From Augochlora pura (lineage: Eukaryota > Arthropoda > Insecta > Hymenoptera > Halictidae), in contig NC_135775.1 in NCBI RefSeq assembly GCF_028453695.1, positions 8,944,046 to 9,008,045 of the forward strand: a stretch of 64,000 nt of DNA, written 5' to 3'. The translations under genes were made by a program, and so were the position numbers. Below, piece by piece: positions 13,200-24,769 of the stretch (position 1 is its first letter; the number at the start of each line of letters is the position of its first letter). The notes beneath the pieces were generated by a model. It had not been told where the DNA came from and did no database searches. It saw only the letters and a program-made list of their open reading frames with translations.

Positions 13200-16180
13200 T
13201 ACAGCTCGCTCTTATTATCAGAATAATCTCTAGATACGATTTCAGCGCGAGGACACGGAAAAATGGCAACCCAATTTCCGTGCCGCCGAGATCGTGGAAT
13301 CGGCTCGAGACTGTATTAATATAATTTCGCATAAATCCGCGCCGGGTTCGCGTGACCCGGGACCATCGACGAACGCACACTCAGCAAGAGAATTCTCAAG
13401 CGGCTCTTCCATCGCGGAACAGAGAGCCAATCGGAGCGTGCAAAGCGTAGTCCAAGGCTCGGAGTCGCGTTCCGTTCGAGGAGCAACTGAGAGAAAGGGG
13501 AAAGACCGTGGAGTCGAAGATCGTAACGGACACTTTGGCAAATTTCCTTAGCTCTCGGAGCGAGCGTTCGGTCCGGCAGTTTCTTTGAGGTTCACGATTC
13601 GACGTTTCGACCGCCGTTACCACCGTAATGGCACAATTTATTCCGAGTTCCGGCGCGGAGGAGGAGAAGAAGAAGGAGGAGGAGGAGGACGAAGACGACG
13701 ACGACGACGACGACGATGGTCGAGTTCAAGAAGAAGAAAAGGGCCGGCGAGAAAGGAGGAAGGATGGAAAATAAAAGAAAAACAGCGAAGCGCTATCTGG
13801 GATTCGGCGAAGGGCTCCCCAACCAGGAAAAGTTGCGGGTTCTCGCGACGATCGCGGCCCTTTGGCCCCGAAGTAGAATTCAATATCGCCCCGGCCGGCC
13901 GGCCGGCTTGAAAGACCAAACCAGCCATCGCGGCTAACGATAGCTGTCCCCGCGCCTGGGAAAAACCGCGAAAGTGGAACGGCGGGGCCTGGGAGGAGCG
14001 GAGGAGGGGGGACGCGGGGCGAGGAAGAAGTTTGGCCCCTTGTGTAAGGCGGCGTTCGTCTTGAATTCAATAAAAGCTTGAAACGTATTTAGCCCGAGTC
14101 GAGCTAAATACATCGCCGCCTCGCCGAGTTCCGCTTCGCTTTTCACTCGGCGAATAAATTTCGGGGTCGACGGCTCTACGAGTCCCAGCGGGCTGAATTC
14201 GTCGCCGCGGCGACGGCGACGGCGATGAAATTCGTGCGAAGAGAAAGAACGGGTCAGGACGCCGTCCGTCGGGTACGTGCCCGCGCAATGAATAACGAGA
14301 AATTGCGGAATCGTTGATAGAGTGGGGGATCAATATGTGCAGACAATCTTAGCATTTCTAACATTTTATTTTGCTATTTTTTGCAGTGACAAAAAGGATA
14401 GAAAATTTATGTTTCGTAACTTTTTTTATTTGCGCTTATAAGAGAAATTTAAGAATTGTGATTTGCAGATTTTACATGTGCGTTTATGTATGTGCTGCAA
14501 AATGGAATGCTAATGGTGATGTAATATTATGTTCGCACAACACGAGGAGTAAGTATCAATTGTTATACTTCTCCTATAGTGTGTCCGTATTGAATTATAG
14601 TTCTGTCATAGAGGTAAAGGATTACATCGTAGTTTAGTGCAGATATATTTTATTCCTGTTTCTTATATCCACTTTTAATAAATGATGCATATGTGGATAA
14701 TGGTGGTCACCTTGGAGACTGTTAAATAGAGAAGAACAGAAGAAAAATACAAAAGAAGCAAGAAAAAGACAAAGGAGATTAAATTAAATAATAAGAAAGC
14801 ATAAAAATAGATGAAGCGATCAGAAGATCCATTTATAATATTGACGAAGATGATATATGCGTACTATCTGCAAAAACAACTTGGTCGAGATAATGAAATA
14901 ATTTTAGATATATTTCTTTGCTTAAAGTTTATAGAAAATTAATTTGAATAAATATACTATTTCATATTTTTAGTATATTTCAATCCTTGTATATCTAAAT
15001 TTTATCTTTATCAAGTCCTGCCTACTTTTAATTCTTATTTTGACAGTAATTTATTAAGTAACCATCATTACCCCATTTTCCCTATGTACAATGAAATAGT
15101 AACAATGTCACAGTACATCTAAATCCTATCTTACTCTCCTTACACATTTCTGCAACAAACAAATAAAATCCCCGGTCCACTAATGGCCAACTTGAAAATT
15201 CTAAAGGTGTTCAGTTCGACGGTTAACCGAATCTATCATCGAGTCCGGTCTCGTTGAACTCAACAGGCGTGTATCTTCTTTCGCGTCGAAATTTAGGGGA
15301 CAGCGATAAATCGTGATCTCGAGGAAAACAGGTCCGAGGTTTTCGCCCGGGCGGTCGAGCCGATGGTTGATTGAACAGCGTCGTCGAGCACAGTAATCAA
15401 GCACACCCCTCGACCGTACACGTTCGGTCGTCCCCTCTTCCGATCAATTGTACGGGTTTACCCAGAGCATCCAATAAACCGACGGGGGCACGGGCACGGG
15501 CCTGCGAGTAGAAGGGATTCGTGGCCGGGGTGATCTTCGGCCGGGGATTTACACAGTCGCGAGAGCGTACGGTGACGTGTCCTGTTGTTTCTCTGCGCCC
15601 ATCGAACTGCCAGGGAAGAAGACGAAGAAGGATACGCGCTGTTGCGTCAATATTGGCCGTTGCGAACGGGCCCGGGTATTCCCGGCAGAAATCCCGCCGG
15701 CGGGAAAGCCGAACGCGGAAAATTTTCCGCGTTACGTTCGGCTCCGGTGGACTTTAATATACCGAGGGAAATTTACATTTCCAGTGGAAATCAACAGCTC
15801 GAAAGGATGTCCCTCTGGGTATTTTCAGTAGGTACGTACGCCGCGCGCTACACATGCACGCTACCGGTAACGTAAAAGCCGGCTATTTTTGTTGGCCGCC
15901 GGCTCCCCTTTTGCCTCCAGGATATTTCTCGAATGGCGGACGTACCAATGGCGCGTGAAACCCTCCGTTTAATCGAATGTACGCTACCGTGGAAATCCGG
16001 GCCCCGTAAGGATGTCCTACGGTCAGTCGAATCCTTCCCAGATTTCTTCACGCTGGTTCCTTTCGAGCCCTTTCGTCGCGTGACTAAAGAGAATCACCGG
16101 TCTGTCGATTATTGTCGACCACCTGCGAGGCGATTCCAATTCACAGACTCTGCAAACATTTTTGGCTTCGTGTTCGCATT
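13200..16180. other. No gene seen; GC-rich islands at 13200-14330 and 15180-16170
   Basis: Two CpG-rich islands around an AT-rich stretch. Overlapping frames on both strands; no motif or splice-consistent exon recognised. Confidence 0.55.
13660..13720. repeat. (GAG)n-(GAC)n trinucleotide repeats
   Basis: GGAGGAGAAGAAGGAGG then GACGACGACGACGACG. Same kind of repeat as at 3360. Confidence 0.88.
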
Positions 16181-16201
16181 CTAGAAATCATTTGATAAAA
16201 T

Positions 16202-16440
16202 TTAACCTCTCGCACTCTGAGGCGCGACTAAAAATTGCTGTACCATGTTCTAAAGTCATTTTTACATTACAAAGATTGTTTATTATATTTAAGAAACTGT
16301 TGAAAGTGATATCGTTGCATGAAACGCAAGACTCAATTTCATATACAAAAATACACCAATTAAATCGCATTAGATTGTGAATACCATAGAGAAAACTGTT
16401 TTGCGAAACTGTTGCAATTTCTTTGAAGTGCGTAATTTAC
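16202..16440 (+). mobile_element. TTAA element, family H, decayed copy
   Basis: It starts TTAACCTCTCGCACTCTGAG and keeps 'CAAGACTCAATTTCATATAC' in the middle and 'GAAGTGCGTAATTTAC' at the right, each matching the copy at 28192 in order. The right TTAA is decayed. Confidence 0.68.
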
Positions 16441-19400
16441 TGTGATAATACTGTGCATGATTGAATTTCTTCATACTCTGTCCCCACACAACATTTCATA
16501 AAATACATCATTTAATAAAAAGAATATGAAAGTGTAGCTGTCTTGTACGAGTATACTCGTCATGAATAAATTGCGACATTTCGCACCGCGACAAGTATCT
16601 CGTCAAAAACAGCTGACCGATTCAAACAACTTCGAGCGCGGCGGGCTCATACATTAAAATTAATTTTTACGTTAATTTACCGTGTCTCTCCAATTTTAAT
16701 AGGATCCGCGAAAAGTGGAAACGTTTCAAAAGAAAAACGATGTCGTGCAACTTAACTTTTCGATTTTAACTTTAACGAATAAAGTAGGCAGTTTAATTTA
16801 CTGAGAAACTTTTGCGGAACAAAATTAGACGAGAGGCTGTCGACTTTTTTCGTTGCCATAATTTGTGAAATAAATCGGAGATGTGGATAACGCAAGAAAA
16901 AAAAGCACTCGGCAAAGACACGGTTTATGATTTCAGGTGCTCTGGATGTCCGTTCCTGTTTCAAACGTGTGGTATCGGGAATATTTCGGCACCCGATATA
17001 TAATTTCAAGAGCAGGCTCGAGGACATTAGCGTAAAGTTGAGTAGGTGTAAAAAAGAGAAAGCGACGTTCACCTGCCCCGAGCTGCGAGCACCGAGGGAG
17101 GGGTCCTCGACCCATCGGCAACGCGAATGCCCACATCTGGGATTTGCGGAAATTTGGGAAAGGGAGGCAGGTAACTATAAAAAGCCGAGTCGGGGTTGAA
17201 GCGGATTCTTGTTTAAAAAGTCGTTGCGAAATGGTCGCAGATTAAGTTGTGTAAAGTAGAGAGTCGTGGAGCTGTACGCGTTGTAATAAGTCGTGCGAAG
17301 TTGAAAGTTGTATTTATAAGTTGTCGTAGTAGTGGATTGACAAGATGTTAAACCGCGCAACTATTGTACAATATCGTCTAATTCTCTTCGATTAAAATTT
17401 GTAGGAATAAAATAACATATATTTGACTGCAAACGCGATTCCGTCGCGACGTGGTAACAGTGTCTTATTCGTGTCACAGAGAAGCGGTTGAAAGAGGGCT
17501 ACTAGATGAAGAAAGTTAGAAACGTAAGAGCCCAATCGCGAATACATAGAGAATCTACAAGGTATGGGGAAGCACGCAATAAGGGTATAGACATTGTACG
17601 TGGTGGAACAAAGAAAAACAGGATGGACGGAGGGAAAACGTAAATATGGAGGAGTGCAAAAGAATAGAACAAACACTGCATAGGATTAAGTGGAGAATAA
17701 AGGAAAGCAAACAAGAGGGAGAAACATAGATGCACAGCCGGCGCATAAATAAAACAGAGCACCAAAAACTGCAACGTAAAAATGCAACAATATCTGGAAA
17801 CGAAAGAATGATACGATGGAAATGTCGACGGTGTTGAATACTAAGCTTCAGTGCCAGTTCTAAAAGAAAAAAGATGAAGAATCACTTATGCGCCCCGATT
17901 CGAATCGAAATTATCTGATATTATTATTGAGAGAATAAATCTGTTTAACGAATGTCGTTGTATATATATTTATAAATTATATAGTTATAGATAGTAGACC
18001 TATCTATTCCCTAGATTTGCGTACGTCAATTATATTAAAATTCTAACTATATTGATTGTTACTCCAACGATATAATGAATTCACATTTACATTTATTACA
18101 TGGTAATGACAAAGTAGATGATAAATTGGAATTCATTAACTATTTAAAATGTATTTCTACATTATTCAATCTTACTTTGGTAGCCGCATTGGTCACGTAT
18201 GTGTGACACTGATTTTTAACTGCTTCTTGAAATTTATTTTTATTGTAAAATATTGAACATGCTAAATGTCACTAGCGTTTTTAGAATACAAAAGAGTTTC
18301 ATACTTAATATAATATATTATACTACGTAAATTTTAACTTTCTAGTTTCGGTATTGATTAACTCTTTACTACTATAAACGCCTAAAAATGTTCGATGCCT
18401 ATAAGCGATCAGTAAATTTTATCAGAAATTATTATTATTTTTATTATTATAAATATCATCATTATCAACGAACGTATGCATTATGTTTCACTGTTACGTT
18501 TCACCACTTCAACGTAATTCTGGAAAATACACGCGCGTTGTTCAGAATACAGCTCGCCGAAGAATTAATTAAATGATTTCGCTATTTTGGGAAATATTCG
18601 AGTTGATATTCGATGCTGTTAACAACAGCTGTTGTGTGCAAGTTATGATATCCTGTGTACCCAATAGAGTGTGATATTCCCAAAGAGCGTCGATTCAATT
18701 TCCCTGGAGGGGAAAAAAGACGTGGAAGAGCAAGTGGAGGAAGCTCTAACTCGGTCTGATGAAATTCTTCAACGCAATAGACGTCGACGCATGAGCTCTA
18801 CATACGCGTACACACACATATTTATTTATATATCACGTCACACGTACATGGCCGCAACAATGCCTGACAGAAGTGCCGTCACAAAACGTCGCCGAATTTC
18901 ACCGGGTCACGTCTCGTCCTGCCGGTTAAAAAAAAAAAAAGGAAGGATAGCATGAGAAAAAAAAGACTATCCTTTTCCCAGTGTTCATTTCGGCGCGTGG
19001 ATCCACAGCGAAAGATAAATGGCGTCTCCATCGGACAGCGGCCCGTGGCCCGCCTTTCTTCTCCAACGAATTTCACCGTCACGCCGACAAATAAAGACTT
19101 TCGCTCACTCGAGACGGTGTCCGGTTTTCTCGGCACCGAAACGCGCGCTCTTTTTTTATGTGGCGATTCTAGAATTAGAAGCATGCGCTGGGACACATGG
19201 CGGCAATTATAGAACTCTGAATTGTGGAGACAACTATAACGTATGAACATTTAGTTTTTAGGAAACAGGATGCAATTTCACGAATTTCAGTATTATAGAG
19301 ACTTTATAACAGAATTTATAAGGAAATTTATAAACCACGATTTAGTATTATAACAATTGAGTTAAAATTACTTTATAAGAATCAAGTTAGTCTAGCTCGT

Positions 19401-20085
19401 GAATGAGAAACGTATAATTTAACAAAAATTTGTATGTATTGCATTTACGAATATTTCTATTATTTTTATAAAGAAGAGAAGCTCATTTACTACTTGACTA
19501 CACTTTTGTTAGATCAGAAGGATACAATACAAATTTAAAAAAATCAGGTAGGTGTTTTTTAAAACGATTTTGGAAAATTGATGGGGCTGGTAAGGAATTA
19601 AAATGTTGGATCGTGATGGAGGATTTATAGAAAGAATTGTTGCAGGTTATGGAAACAGTTATCGAAACTGGGACAGGGTATATTTCCATTGACAAGACCT
19701 GGACGTAATGAGATATTAATTGATCTGTCACTGGTCAACAATTCATCTGTTGTCACAATACGTCAGTACGTTGCAGATATTTATACAAAATTCAAATTTG
19801 TTGCATAAATTGATGAGAAAACTCCATTGACATTGATCAAGAAATATAATGGAACCTCGATTACCCAGGTTAACCAGAGTAACGTAGACTTATTTAGTCA
19901 CAGTGCTCAATTTCATAAATTAAAATTATCAATTAAATTATCATTAAATTTCATTGTTAATTCGTCTTATAAATCGTGAGATGATCTAAATCGAGCTGAC
20001 CTCACATGAAATATATTTGGATAATAAAAAGTTCCGGTATTATTTAGAATTAATTGTTAGATTTTTTTTCAAATATTTTTTAGAT
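16441..20085. other. No gene seen
   Basis: Mostly AT-rich. Notable only for an isolated ACGAGTATACTCGT palindrome (16547-16560), the same core as the family F palindromes, and a stretch near 18670-19220 of mixed composition. Confidence 0.55.
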
Positions 20086-20089
20086 AAAT

Positions 20090-20270
20090 AAAATTACTTA
20101 AAAAGTTTATTATAAAAAAAGTAAAAATTATAATTAATAAATTAAATGTAAATTTGAATTAGAAATTTATATTAAATAGTGGTTAATTTAGTGCCAGCAT
20201 CAGCGGTTAAACTATTGCTATAAATTAATTTTTATAATTTTAATGATTAAATTAATAATATTTTTTTAAA
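20090..20270 (+). pseudogene. Nuclear copy of part of mitochondrial 12S rRNA (NUMT)
   Basis: The extremely AT-rich stretch contains GTGGTTAATTTAGTGCCAGC followed by ATCAGCGGTTAAAC at about 20180-20214. This is the conserved 530-loop of small-subunit rRNA (GTGCCAGC...CGCGGTTA) in its insect mitochondrial form. Flanking sequence has the A+T-only texture of insect mtDNA. Only the loop is diagnostic, so the boundaries are approximate; the copy may begin nearer 20040 and end nearer 20330. The rRNA sense strand is the plus strand here. It is surrounded by ordinary nuclear repeats (family D element from 20424), so a nuclear insertion is likelier than contamination. Confidence 0.75.
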
Positions 20271-20423
20271 TTAGGCATATTAAAATAGTGGAATATTGAG
20301 TAATATGTTGAATTAGTCTCTACTGTAGTTTGAAAGTTACAAGCAGATTTTGTAAAAAACGCCGAGCGAAAACATCGTAGTCATTTCAGTTGTGTCTGAA
20401 GAAATAAGAATGGCGTGGAAACA

Positions 20424-20674
20424 TTAACCCCTTGCTGTACCATTTTCTTTACACTTACTATGACTAGAATATTTTCGATCGCACTAATTTCTTAGTAAAA
20501 AAAGGAATTTTATATTTATTGCGTGCTTGCATCTACTCCAATGTTTAAATATTGGTGACGAGAGAATAAAATTTGATTTTTACTTAAAGAAACGGATCAA
20601 CATTCATATATAACTGCTTATTATTATAAATCTCCACCACGCGTTTGGCTCGTCAAAGTACGGCAAGGGTTTAA
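20424..20674 (+). mobile_element. TTAA element, family D, copy 2
   Basis: 251 bp, TTAACCCCTTGCTGTACC at the left and GTCAAAGTACGGCAAGGG at the right before TTTAA. It contains the family's 'TACTATGACTAGAATATTTT' and 'TTGCATCTACTCCAATGTTT' segments. It begins about 150 bp after the mitochondrial fragment. Confidence 0.87.
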
Positions 20675-22061
20675 TCTCGACAATAATCGCAAGCCTCGTA
20701 GCAGAAAATCGCACATCCGGACAGATATTAATCCAACAAACCCGAACAATATTCAAACGAGTCGGATTCGAACTACTGCAAGCAACAAGGACAGTTCATT
20801 AATGTAAGTGACAAGTTCCGAAACTGCGGGGTCAGAAACGTGAAACTGTAGGAACGCATCGGAAAGTAGTCCAATCTGTGGAGGACAGCCGAACGCGCGG
20901 GATCATCGATGTTTGTAGCACAAGTGGAAACAGCGAGTCATGTTCAGACACAGCTGTTCTCCTCTCCTTGACATCGGGAGTCAGGGCTCGGTCGTCCGGC
21001 TGCACGATAAACTCCGTCGGAGACAATAGCAGCGGCGGATAACGATCGGGAAACCAAAAAAGAGAAGGTCTCTGCTAAACGATTGCAATCGCTTCCCCTC
21101 CCGATCGAATAAAACTGACAATTCACAGCGACAAATGGCGTCTTGTAGCGAAGTTCCGAGCTCCCGCGGACGGGGCGAGTTCCACGGGAATCTTAACTTC
21201 GACTTTTTACGGGCGCCGCTCGAGAGAGAGAGAGAGAGAGAGAAACTGCGAAGAAATAACTTCGATTCGGCCGGCGGAACCGAGCGGAACTGAGAAATCT
21301 ATTAAAGCGAAATCTGATCGTCTTCGAGGAGCATCGGTCCTCGCAGAAGCACGTTCCTCTCTACCTCCTTCTCTCGTTTTTTTTCCTCGCGCTCTCCCTC
21401 TCTCTCACCCTCCTCTCCCTCTCTCTCACCCTCCTCTACCTCTCTCTCTCTCTCTCTTCCTTCCTTTTTATGCTCCTGATTTTACGTTTGCTCGTGACTC
21501 GGTGTTTTACGCTGATCACTTAGCGAAAATAGATTTCGTTAAACGGAAGCGCGAGACTCGGAGCCAGGAAGAACTCCGGCGTCGCCGTCCTCGTCGCCGA
21601 GAGGTTACATCGCGGAACGACTATTGGAGCGATTCCGATATCCACCGTATTCCCAACAGAAATCAGTGCCTGAACGTTCCGCGATATTCAGTCCCGGCGC
21701 GAGTTATGAAAAATTCGTGGAACGCGTTCTCGCCGCCGTTCCCTCTCGCCGGAGTGTAATACGCTCTCGAAAATGAGTCTCGAGACAACATTCCCTCCAC
21801 TGCGTTGGAATTTTTTTCCGGCCGGCTCTGATTGAGAAACTGCTTCCTCTCCAAGAATCGGGGAATTCTGTTCCGATATTTTACGAGCTGCGGACGTGAT
21901 CCGATTCCGTGATGTTTCGAGATATTCCTTGATATCACGCCGTATCCCTGGACGGTTTACCTGACGCGACGGCGAGCGGCTACTTTAGCTCTGGACAGTG
22001 ATTCCTGAAAACTTCTCTCGCATTACTGGTCGATCGCTCGTGACTCGTGAACCGTGAATAT
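20675..22061. other. No gene seen; moderately GC-rich
   Basis: Contains the GA and CT microsatellites at 21222-21460. No credible exon recognised. Confidence 0.55.
21222..21460. repeat. (GA)n and (CT)n microsatellites
   Basis: (GA)10 at 21222-21243, then CT-rich runs with CCTCTCC interruptions at 21357-21460, in which a TCTCTCACCCTCCTCTCCC-like unit is repeated. Confidence 0.88.
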
Positions 22062-22525
22062 TTAACCCTTTCGCTTCGAGCGCCGCTTATAAGCGGCGCG
22101 CATAATATGTCTTGTGAGTATGAGCGCCGCTTATAAGCGGCGGACACGCGGCGACTTCTGGATTGTCATCCCATACATTCGGTAAAGAGTGTGATGTTGG
22201 TTTATGCGTAGATCCGTGCTTCAGAGTTTATCATACGAACTTATACTACCAATCACTTCATATTAATATATTAACTTGTTTGCGGACAATAATTAATTAA
22301 AATTTAAATCTTACTTGTAACTTTTAAGTTGTAAATATTTTCATACCAAAAATGTAAATAATACTCATTATATGGTAACAAAGATTGTTTTATTTAGTAA
22401 AATTGTTAGTTAAGACCTAGGAAAACGTATATAGAGCAACAACGCATATTGTGCGTATTCGCGGCGCGCACGCCCGTACAGAGACAGTACTTCGGCGGAC
22501 TGGATATCAGAAGCGAAAGGGTTAA
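22062..22525. mobile_element. TTAA element, family C, with paired hairpins
   Basis: 464 bp, inverted ends TTAACCCTTTCGCTTC and CAGAAGCGAAAGGGTTAA. Just inside the left end are two copies of a palindrome: GCGCCGCTTATAAGCGGCGC (22080-22099, perfect over 20 bp) and the same core at 22126-22141. GC-rich ends enclose an AT-rich middle. The first ~14 bp match family B, so they may use the same transposase. Confidence 0.85.
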
Positions 22526-23647
22526 CATAGAAGTTGTGGCTTAAATTGATTCGATTACTTTCTTGGGTTTGTTAACCTCCTTTATAGAGTTTAAAAGAGT
22601 TGCACTTTTGTTAGTTGTACTATATCGTACATACATATTGTACATATTGTACTATACTATATAGTACCAAACTATATCTTGTAATCGTCATATCACGAAT
22701 CGGAATAAGTTTATTTTAATCAAAATAAGATCCATTACAATCTACACATTTTTGCCAATAAATTGACAGTTTGCTAATTCCAGTAGCTTAAAATTCTGTC
22801 GTTCTGGAATAGACAAATTCTTTGAACGAATATTACACGTACTTGCTTGGTATCAGCATGCAGCATGACATCTGTACTGTAAGATGACATTGGTCGGTAA
22901 ACAGAAAAAAGTGAATTATTATTCCAAAACATGCGTCAAAGTTCGAAAGTTCGAAAGTTCGAAAAATGAAATTAATTTCTTACCAACCTAATATTATTTA
23001 AATCTATTTATTTTTACGTTTGAAGAGTAATATAAACAATGTGCATAAGTCAGCGGATCAACAGAGACAACAATACCAACGAAGATTGATTTAAATGCAA
23101 TTACTTGTTTCTGTCCGACGATGAAAACAGTCGGACCGAGGGGTGCTCGAGCCTATCTACATTCTTTTGAAGTTCCCCGTATATATCCATCACCGTATTT
23201 GACTTTCATCTGCCATTCTGCTCTCTACTGGCTACACCACCCTCTCTAGCCCATGCATACGATTCATACAAAATTTTCCCTGGCTTAATCAAAATTCATG
23301 CAGAGTCCACAAATTCGCATTTAATACGTCATCGTGTTTGTCAAGGCTGTCTTTGAATCGCATTGTGCGCAAGCATCCAACTTCCTTACCTAACAGAACC
23401 ACCTTGTACAAACTCTAGGCATCGTTAGAGCTGTATAATATTTTAAATATCTGTATTCAACAGTGTAGTAATTAAATTATAAATGGCGTTTCCATAGAAA
23501 ATATTCCAACATCTTTATTCTGAATTTATAAGACAGACATTTAATTATTATTGGCTAAGTTACGTGCTGTACAAGAGATGTGATTAAATGAAGCAATGAA
23601 CCGATTAACCTTGCTCCTCGTGCCGATTACTTTATTGGTTTTCTGGT

Positions 23648-23979
23648 TGAACCCATTCGCTGCCAAGCCTAAATTATATGGTCATTCCCATTGCCATTTA
23701 TATTTTGAGTGCTATTGTTTACCAAAACCTTGTTATTTCTTGGTAAGAGCACATATATTATCATACAAAATCATTTAGAAGCAGAAAACCAAAGACGAGT
23801 ATACTCGTCGTTGGCAAGGGGGGAAGGGGGGATATTTATGTTCGTGGCCACAAAAAATTTACTAATTCAAAAGCCTGCATGTTATAATATATTTAAAGTA
23901 GGACGAGTATACTCGTCCTGGCAATGCGTGACACCCTGTCAAAGACGAGTATACTCGTCCTTGGCAGCGAATGGGTTAA
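23648..23979. mobile_element. TTAA element, family F, with three identical palindromes
   Basis: 332 bp. The ends ACCCATTCGCTGCCAAG and CTTGGCAGCGAATGGGT are perfect inverse copies. The left TTAA is TGAA. The palindrome GACGAGTATACTCGTC occurs at 23794-23809, 23902-23917 and 23944-23959, all in the right half. Only one copy of the whole element was seen. Confidence 0.85.
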
Positions 23980-24120
23980 TAATAAGAGTGGCTTTCGGAA
24001 GTTCATATACACGTGGGGACTATAGGCGTGTAAGTCACGTGGAGCGAGGAATATCTCCCTTACTCCACGTCAGAAATTATGCCATCTTTGCAAGATGAAG
24101 ACGGTCGCTTTACAATAATC

Positions 24121-24769
24121 TTACCCCTTTCGGTACGAGCACACTGCCACCCCCGACACTCTAGCTGTACAAGGCATCGCGTCGAAAATTCGCAAATCGT
24201 CAGTCCTTTATATGAAGATTTTCCTAAGTGTTAAATGAACAGTGTGCTTGATAAAACAACGTTTTTAAACAGAAAGCCATGCTTGTAGCTTTAATGCGTT
24301 CGTCGCCACGTCACTCATATCTGGATGACAGGTATGCTTCTGTGGGGGCCCCGTCGCCCAAATATGGCTGACGCTCTTCCTATTCAGGATTATATTTATT
24401 TTATTTATTTAATTTATGAAAATCCCATTTGTAGCACAGGAGTTTAATGGAATAAACACCGGCAAATACAAAATATATAAGATAAAAATACTAAAAATTC
24501 ATACATTATTATATTTGTTGTACATTAATTTTTTATTTAACGTATAAAATATAACGTCATCCTATGCGTTCTGACTATCACATTTGGGCCCGGTAAGAAT
24601 GTCGAGTGATTCACGCTGGGCGACGAACGTGTTAATATGAAAAGATATTTGTATAAAATTCTATTATTTATACCGGTCGTCACATGGGCGCCAGATATAT
24701 CCAGCACTCGTCCATACCGGTAATCGCACGGATGCCGGATATATCCGGCATTCGTATCGAAAGGGTTAA
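24121..24769. mobile_element. TTAA element, family M, interrupted by a family E element
   Basis: Outer ends CCCCTTTCGGTACGAGC and TTCGTATCGAAAGGGTTAA. Inside the right end lie a perfect 20-bp palindrome (24732-24751, centre GGATATATCC) and a weaker copy at 24688-24707. Without the insert the element would be about 300 bp. Confidence 0.7.
24291..24635 (-). mobile_element. TTAA element, family E, nested inside family M
   Basis: 345 bp, TTAATGCGTTCGTCGCC at the left and GGGCGACGAACGTGTTAA at the right. The subterminal GTCACTCATATCTGGATGAC corresponds to the GTCACCC...GGGTGAC motif of the copy at 46844, in opposite orientation. The interior is longer and diverged. Confidence 0.78.

Noticed and set aside
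19498..19731. Possible tail of a non-LTR retrotransposon reverse transcriptase on the minus strand (NSLPAP...FQNRFKKHL)
   Set aside because: The resemblance to the usual NSLP...F...L end is short and no catalytic motif (such as YADD) is nearby.
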